DNA of 64,000 bases from assembly GCA_905181885.1 (NCBI GenBank), contig CAJIZI010000001.1:823765-887764 (forward strand), in the 5' to 3' direction. A program made the position numbers and the translations under genes. The notes under the pieces are model-generated. The model worked only from the letters and a program-made list of their open reading frames with translations. It was not told the origin of the DNA and did no database searches. The DNA is from an uncultured Gammaproteobacteria bacterium (GTDB taxonomy: Bacteria; Pseudomonadota; Gammaproteobacteria; Nitrosococcales; Methylophagaceae). Numbering within the stretch: the first letter of the stretch is position 1; each line of letters begins with the position of its first letter. Positions 60,794 through 64,000 of the stretch are shown here, in pieces.

Positions 60794-61376
60794 TTATTTG
60801 AGGACACTAGCGCTGAGAATTACCACATTGTTGGCTGGAACATTCTGGTGATGGCCACGGTTACTGGTACTGAGAGCCCGGATGACTTCAACCACATCAT
60901 GTCCTTCAATAACCTGTCCAAAGACAGCATAACCCCATGCAGCATCATTTTCACCACGAAAATTAAGGAAGTCATTATCTACAGTATTTATAAAAAATTG
61001 AGCAGTAGCTGAGTGTGGGTCACCTGTTCTTGCCATAGCGACCGAACCTTTCACATTAGTTAAGCCGTTATTAGCCTCATTTTGAATGGGTTCATTAACT
61101 TTCTTTTGAGTGAATTCTTTATCAAAACCACCACCTTGAATCATAAAATCCTTAATAACGCGATGAAAAAGAGTATCTGTATAAAAGTCCACTTTCTACA
61201 TAGGAAATAAAGTTTGCGACTGTATTAGGTGCTTTGTCAGCATTAAGCTCGATGACAATATCACCATGAGATGTAGTTAATTTAACTTTTTGCAAAGCAT
61301 TGCCTCCTTCGGCATGGGCAATAAATGATGAAATGGCGAACAACAAGGCTGCCAAAGACTTAAAAAATAATTTCAT
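60794..61376 (-). CDS. ppiA: Periplasmic peptidyl-prolyl isomerase (cyclophilin), frame broken once
   Basis: Cyclophilin-type proline isomerase with a signal peptide ([22 protein letters not shown]). The first fragment reads [31 protein letters not shown]. The second has [36 protein letters not shown] and [13 protein letters not shown]. They join at 61187, where one surplus base turns [10 protein letters not shown] into [12 protein letters not shown]. Corrected length is about 193 residues, like PpiA. I chose the ATG at 61376, because the upstream part of the open frame has no homology and the signal peptide starts there. Confidence 0.92.
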
Positions 61377-61489
61377 ATCGAAGTTTATCCGATGATTTAT
61401 GGAGTAAGTAATAGCATAGTGCAAATAAGCTGAAGAAGTGGAATATTTTATACTACTTTTCATGTCCGACATCACGTAAAATAGTCCCC

Positions 61490-62875
61490 ATGCTACATAT
61501 TCATAACAGTTTAACTAAACAAAAAGAACTATTCACCTCAATTGTGCCTGGTAAAGTTAAACTTTATGTATGCGGGATGACTGTCTATGACTTTTGCCAT
61601 GTTGGGCATGCCAGAGTTATGGTGGTGTTTGATGTAGTGACCCGTTACCTTAAAGCGAGTGGTTATGAGGTTAATTATATTCGTAACATCACAGATATTG
61701 ACGATAAGATCATCGCCCGAGCTAATGAAAAAAATGAAACGATTCAGGAGCTAACAGAACGGTTTATTTCTGAGATGCATAAAGATGCGGATGCTTTGGG
61801 TGCTGAACGTCCCGATGCAGAACCAAAAGCAACGGAATCGATATCAGAAATGTTAGTAATGATAGAAACGCTCATTAGCAAAGGCTTAGCCTATACTGCT
61901 GGGAATGGCGATGTGTATTATGATGTTAGTGAATTTCCAAATTATGGCAAATTATCGGGTCGTAATATAAATGAACTTAGGGCGGGCGAACGGGTTGAGG
62001 TGAATGAAGCTAAGAATGACCCGATGGATTTTGTATTGTGGAAAGCAGCTAAGCCAGGTGAGCCTGCGTGGGAGTCACCATGGGGTAAAGGACGACCAGG
62101 CTGGCATATTGAGTGTTCAGCGATGTCAGCCCATTGTCTGGGTGAGCATTTTGATATCCATGGCGGGGGTCTGGATCTGCAGTTTCCTCATCATGAAAAT
62201 GAAATAGCACAGTCAGAAGGTGCTCATGGATGTCAATCGGTCAATTATTGGATGCATAATGGATTTGTTCGTATTGATGATGAAAAAATGTCTAAATCAT
62301 TGGGCAACTTCTTCACGGTGCGAGAAGTATTAAAGCAATATCAGGCAGAAGTTGTACGTTATTTTATCTTAACGAGCCAGTATCGGAGTCCACTAAATTA
62401 TTCGGATGAACAATTAGAGCAAGCTAAAAATTCACTTACTAAATTTTACAGCGCTTTACGTGGTATTGAAGCAGATGAAAGTGTTATCTGGCAAAATAAT
62501 GAAGAATATGGGGCACGTTTCAAAGCAGCAATGGATGATGACTTTAATACGGCACTAGCCTTATCTGTTATGGCTGATGTGCGGCAAGACTTGAATAAAT
62601 TACTGGAACAAGGTTCATCAGGACAACAAGGTTATTTAGCTGGACTCCTACACTCTTTTGGTGAGGTTTTAGGGCTGTTTCAGCAAGATACTGAAGCTTT
62701 TTTTGATAGCGATAAGGGTGATGATGTCGAGCTTATTAAAGCTTTAATTAGTGCACGAAATAAAGCAAGAGACGATAAAGATTGGGGTAAAGCCGATCAA
62801 GTTAGGGATGAACTGAAGGCAAGAGGGATTATTCTGGAGGACGCGGCGGGTAAAACAATTTGGCGGCGAACATAG
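61490..62875 (+). CDS. cysS: Cysteinyl-tRNA synthetase
   Basis: Class I aminoacyl-tRNA synthetase that charges tRNA-Cys. [19 protein letters not shown] includes the HIGH-type signature (HVGH) and the first zinc cysteine; ECSAMS and [11 protein letters not shown] carry other zinc and cysteine-binding residues. KMSKSLGNF is the KMSKS loop. Length 461 is normal. It is divergent from ppiA, with about 110 bases between them. Confidence 0.97.
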   Translation: MLHIHNSLTKQKELFTSIVPGKVKLYVCGMTVYDFCHVGHARVMVVFDVVTRYLKASGYEVNYIRNITDIDDKIIARANEKNETIQELTERFISEMHKDADALGAERPDAEPKATESISEMLVMIETLISKGLAYTAGNGDVYYDVSEFPNYGKLSGRNINELRAGERVEVNEAKNDPMDFVLWKAAKPGEPAWESPWGKGRPGWHIECSAMSAHCLGEHFDIHGGGLDLQFPHHENEIAQSEGAHGCQSVNYWMHNGFVRIDDEKMSKSLGNFFTVREVLKQYQAEVVRYFILTSQYRSPLNYSDEQLEQAKNSLTKFYSALRGIEADESVIWQNNEEYGARFKAAMDDDFNTALALSVMADVRQDLNKLLEQGSSGQQGYLAGLLHSFGEVLGLFQQDTEAFFDSDKGDDVELIKALISARNKARDDKDWGKADQVRDELKARGIILEDAAGKTIWRRT

Positions 62876-62905
62876 AAATATTAATGTATATTTCTTAATA
62901 CTGGT

Positions 62906-63763
62906 TTAATTCTGTGCTAACTTCTCGGCAGCATAAAGTGTATTTTCTAATAAGGTAGCTACCGTCATCGGACCAACTCCACCCGGAACAGGGCTGATCC
63001 AAGCGGCTTTTTCTCTAGCAGCATGAAACTCAACATCACCAACTAAAGATCCATCTTTAAGCCTGTTAATACCTACGTCAAGAACAATTGCACCAGGTTT
63101 AACCCACTCACCAGGTATAAAGTTTGGTTTACCAACAGCCACTATTAATATATCGGCTCTTCGGACATGAAGCTCGAGATCTCTTGTCATGCGGTGGCAA
63201 ACAGTGGTCGTACATCCAGCTAACAAAAGCTCTAGACTCATTGGGCGTCCGACAATATTTGAAGCACCAATAACAACAGCTTCTTGGCCTCTCAAATCAA
63301 TACCTGTTTCATTTAGCATAGTGATCATGCCTTTGGGTGTACATGGTCGAAGCTGTGGGTTTCGCTGTGCTAGGCGGCCTATATTATATGGATGAAAACC
63401 ATCTACATCTTTATGAGGTGCAATATGTTCAATGATATTGTCTGCGTTAATATGAACTGGCAATGGGAGTTGTACTAAAATCCCATCAATTTCAGAGTTA
63501 TGATTAAGCGTATTAATAAGTTCTAATAACTCAGCTTCAGTTGTAGTCACGGGTAGGTCGTAGGAAGTTGATTTAAAGCCAATTTCTTCACAACCACGAC
63601 GTTTACTGCTGACATAAACTTCGGAAGCGGGATCAGCACCTAACAATACAACCGCAAGGCCTGGAGGACGCTTGCCTGATTTCAACCGTATGTCAGTGGC
63701 TCGTTTTAAATCTTGCTTTAATGATTCAGCAATGGCCTTTCCATCAAGTATTTGGGCTGTCAT
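62906..63763 (-). CDS. folD: FolD, methylenetetrahydrofolate dehydrogenase/cyclohydrolase
   Basis: Bifunctional enzyme interconverting methylene-, methenyl- and formyl-tetrahydrofolate. Catalytic lysine in [23 protein letters not shown], the NADP loop [12 protein letters not shown], and the C-terminal [18 protein letters not shown] are intact. Length 285. It supplies formyl-THF for initiator-tRNA formylation, the group later removed by deformylase. It converges on cysS. Confidence 0.97.
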   Translation of the reverse strand: MTAQILDGKAIAESLKQDLKRATDIRLKSGKRPPGLAVVLLGADPASEVYVSSKRRGCEEIGFKSTSYDLPVTTTEAELLELINTLNHNSEIDGILVQLPLPVHINADNIIEHIAPHKDVDGFHPYNIGRLAQRNPQLRPCTPKGMITMLNETGIDLRGQEAVVIGASNIVGRPMSLELLLAGCTTTVCHRMTRDLELHVRRADILIVAVGKPNFIPGEWVKPGAIVLDVGINRLKDGSLVGDVEFHAAREKAAWISPVPGGVGPMTVATLLENTLYAAEKLAQN

Positions 63764-63838
63764 AAAGAGGTCCGGTCAATCAAAAGAAGCTATGGTCTCA
63801 TGTTGAGTTAACAACAGCAAAAAATATCAATTAATGGA

Positions 63839-63867
63839 TTGACTGTTGTGCCCCATCAGCGTATTAT
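63839..63867 (+). promoter_or_regulatory. Promoter of tRNA-Pro
   Basis: TTGACT (63839-63844) and TATTAT (63862-63867), 17 bases apart, with the -10 about 38 bases before the mature tRNA. Both hexamers are one base from consensus. Confidence 0.65.
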
Positions 63868-63904
63868 CTCGCCTTTCTTCGGGGATGTCTGTTCTTCGAT
63901 ATGT

Positions 63905-63981
<77 letters not shown>

Positions 63982-64000
63982 CTTCAAATAGTTCACGCTC

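Noticed and set aside
62873-62899. AT-only inverted repeat between cysS and folD as a terminator
   Set aside because: The stem (AGAAATA/TATTTCT) contains a single G-C type pair and has no T run, so it is too weak to call.

Overview
The window is a stretch of gammaproteobacterial chromosome, AT-rich by eye and almost entirely housekeeping. The placement rests on the complete mra/dcw order (mraZ to ftsZ then lpxC), a DciA-type helicase loader beside lpxC and secA, secA followed by argJ, ypjD divergent from ffh ahead of rpsP-rimM-trmD-rplS, and an LpoA-type PBP activator. MurE carries the DNPR signature of meso-diaminopimelate ligases. A relative of Cycloclasticus or Methylophaga is my guess, from general resemblance only. 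I see no prophage, CRISPR array, insertion sequence, toxin-antitoxin pair or defence island.

Layout. 1-2.9 kb: alr (5' end cut off), radA, hemJ. 2.9-5.5 kb, minus strand: a dolP/BON lipoprotein gene and lpoA, both frame-broken. 5.6-6.8 kb: rsmI and RNase P RNA. 6.9-7.6 kb: a Bax/FlgJ-like glucosaminidase. 8.1-26.6 kb: a strong promoter with three MraZ boxes, then mraZ-rsmH-ftsL-ftsI-murE-murF-mraY-murD-ftsW-murG-murC-murB-ddlB-ftsQ-ftsA-ftsZ, mostly with 1-8 bp overlaps, then lpxC. 26.6-31.3 kb: dciA (minus), secA, argJ. 31.4-43.7 kb: mixed single genes (DUF3549, deformylase, 2OG oxygenase, SpmA-SpmB fusion, NYN protein, deaD, ybiT, GIY-YIG, msrB, MATE, SOUL protein, ung). 43.7-49.8 kb: two more ABC-F genes (yheS, uup), a sodium:amino-acid symporter, and a membrane protein with one c-type haem site that I cannot name. 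50-53.7 kb, minus: ypjD, corB-like, mutY, yggX, csp. 53.8-59.9 kb: ffh, rpsP-rimM-trmD-rplS, ogt-xerD, yajQ, dsbC. 60-64 kb: lpxH, ppiA, cysS, folD and a tRNA-Pro.

How the genes fit together: the core makes the peptidoglycan precursor (MurE, F, D, C, B, Ddl, Alr), moves it onto lipid and polymerises it at the septum (MraY, MurG, FtsW, FtsI), and builds the division ring (FtsL, Q, A, Z). LpxC and LpxH serve lipid A synthesis. SecA, Ffh, DsbC, PpiA and LpoA serve export and envelope assembly.

The most striking feature is that many genes, several of them essential, are broken by one base. Restoring a single base rejoins ftsW, murG, secA, mutY, lpxH, ppiA, dsbC, dolP, the DUF3549 gene, yheS and a MATE gene. 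In lpoA about ten such changes restore the full frame. Nearly all are gains of one base, with no accompanying loss of motifs. This fits consensus error in a poorly polished assembly better than gene decay. Two other anomalies, an in-frame TAG at codon 28 of murE and the absence of any ATG/GTG/TTG start for rimM (an ATT is well placed), could have the same origin or be real. I found no convincing new multi-gene system. The best uncharacterised candidate is the haem-site membrane protein at 48987-49751.
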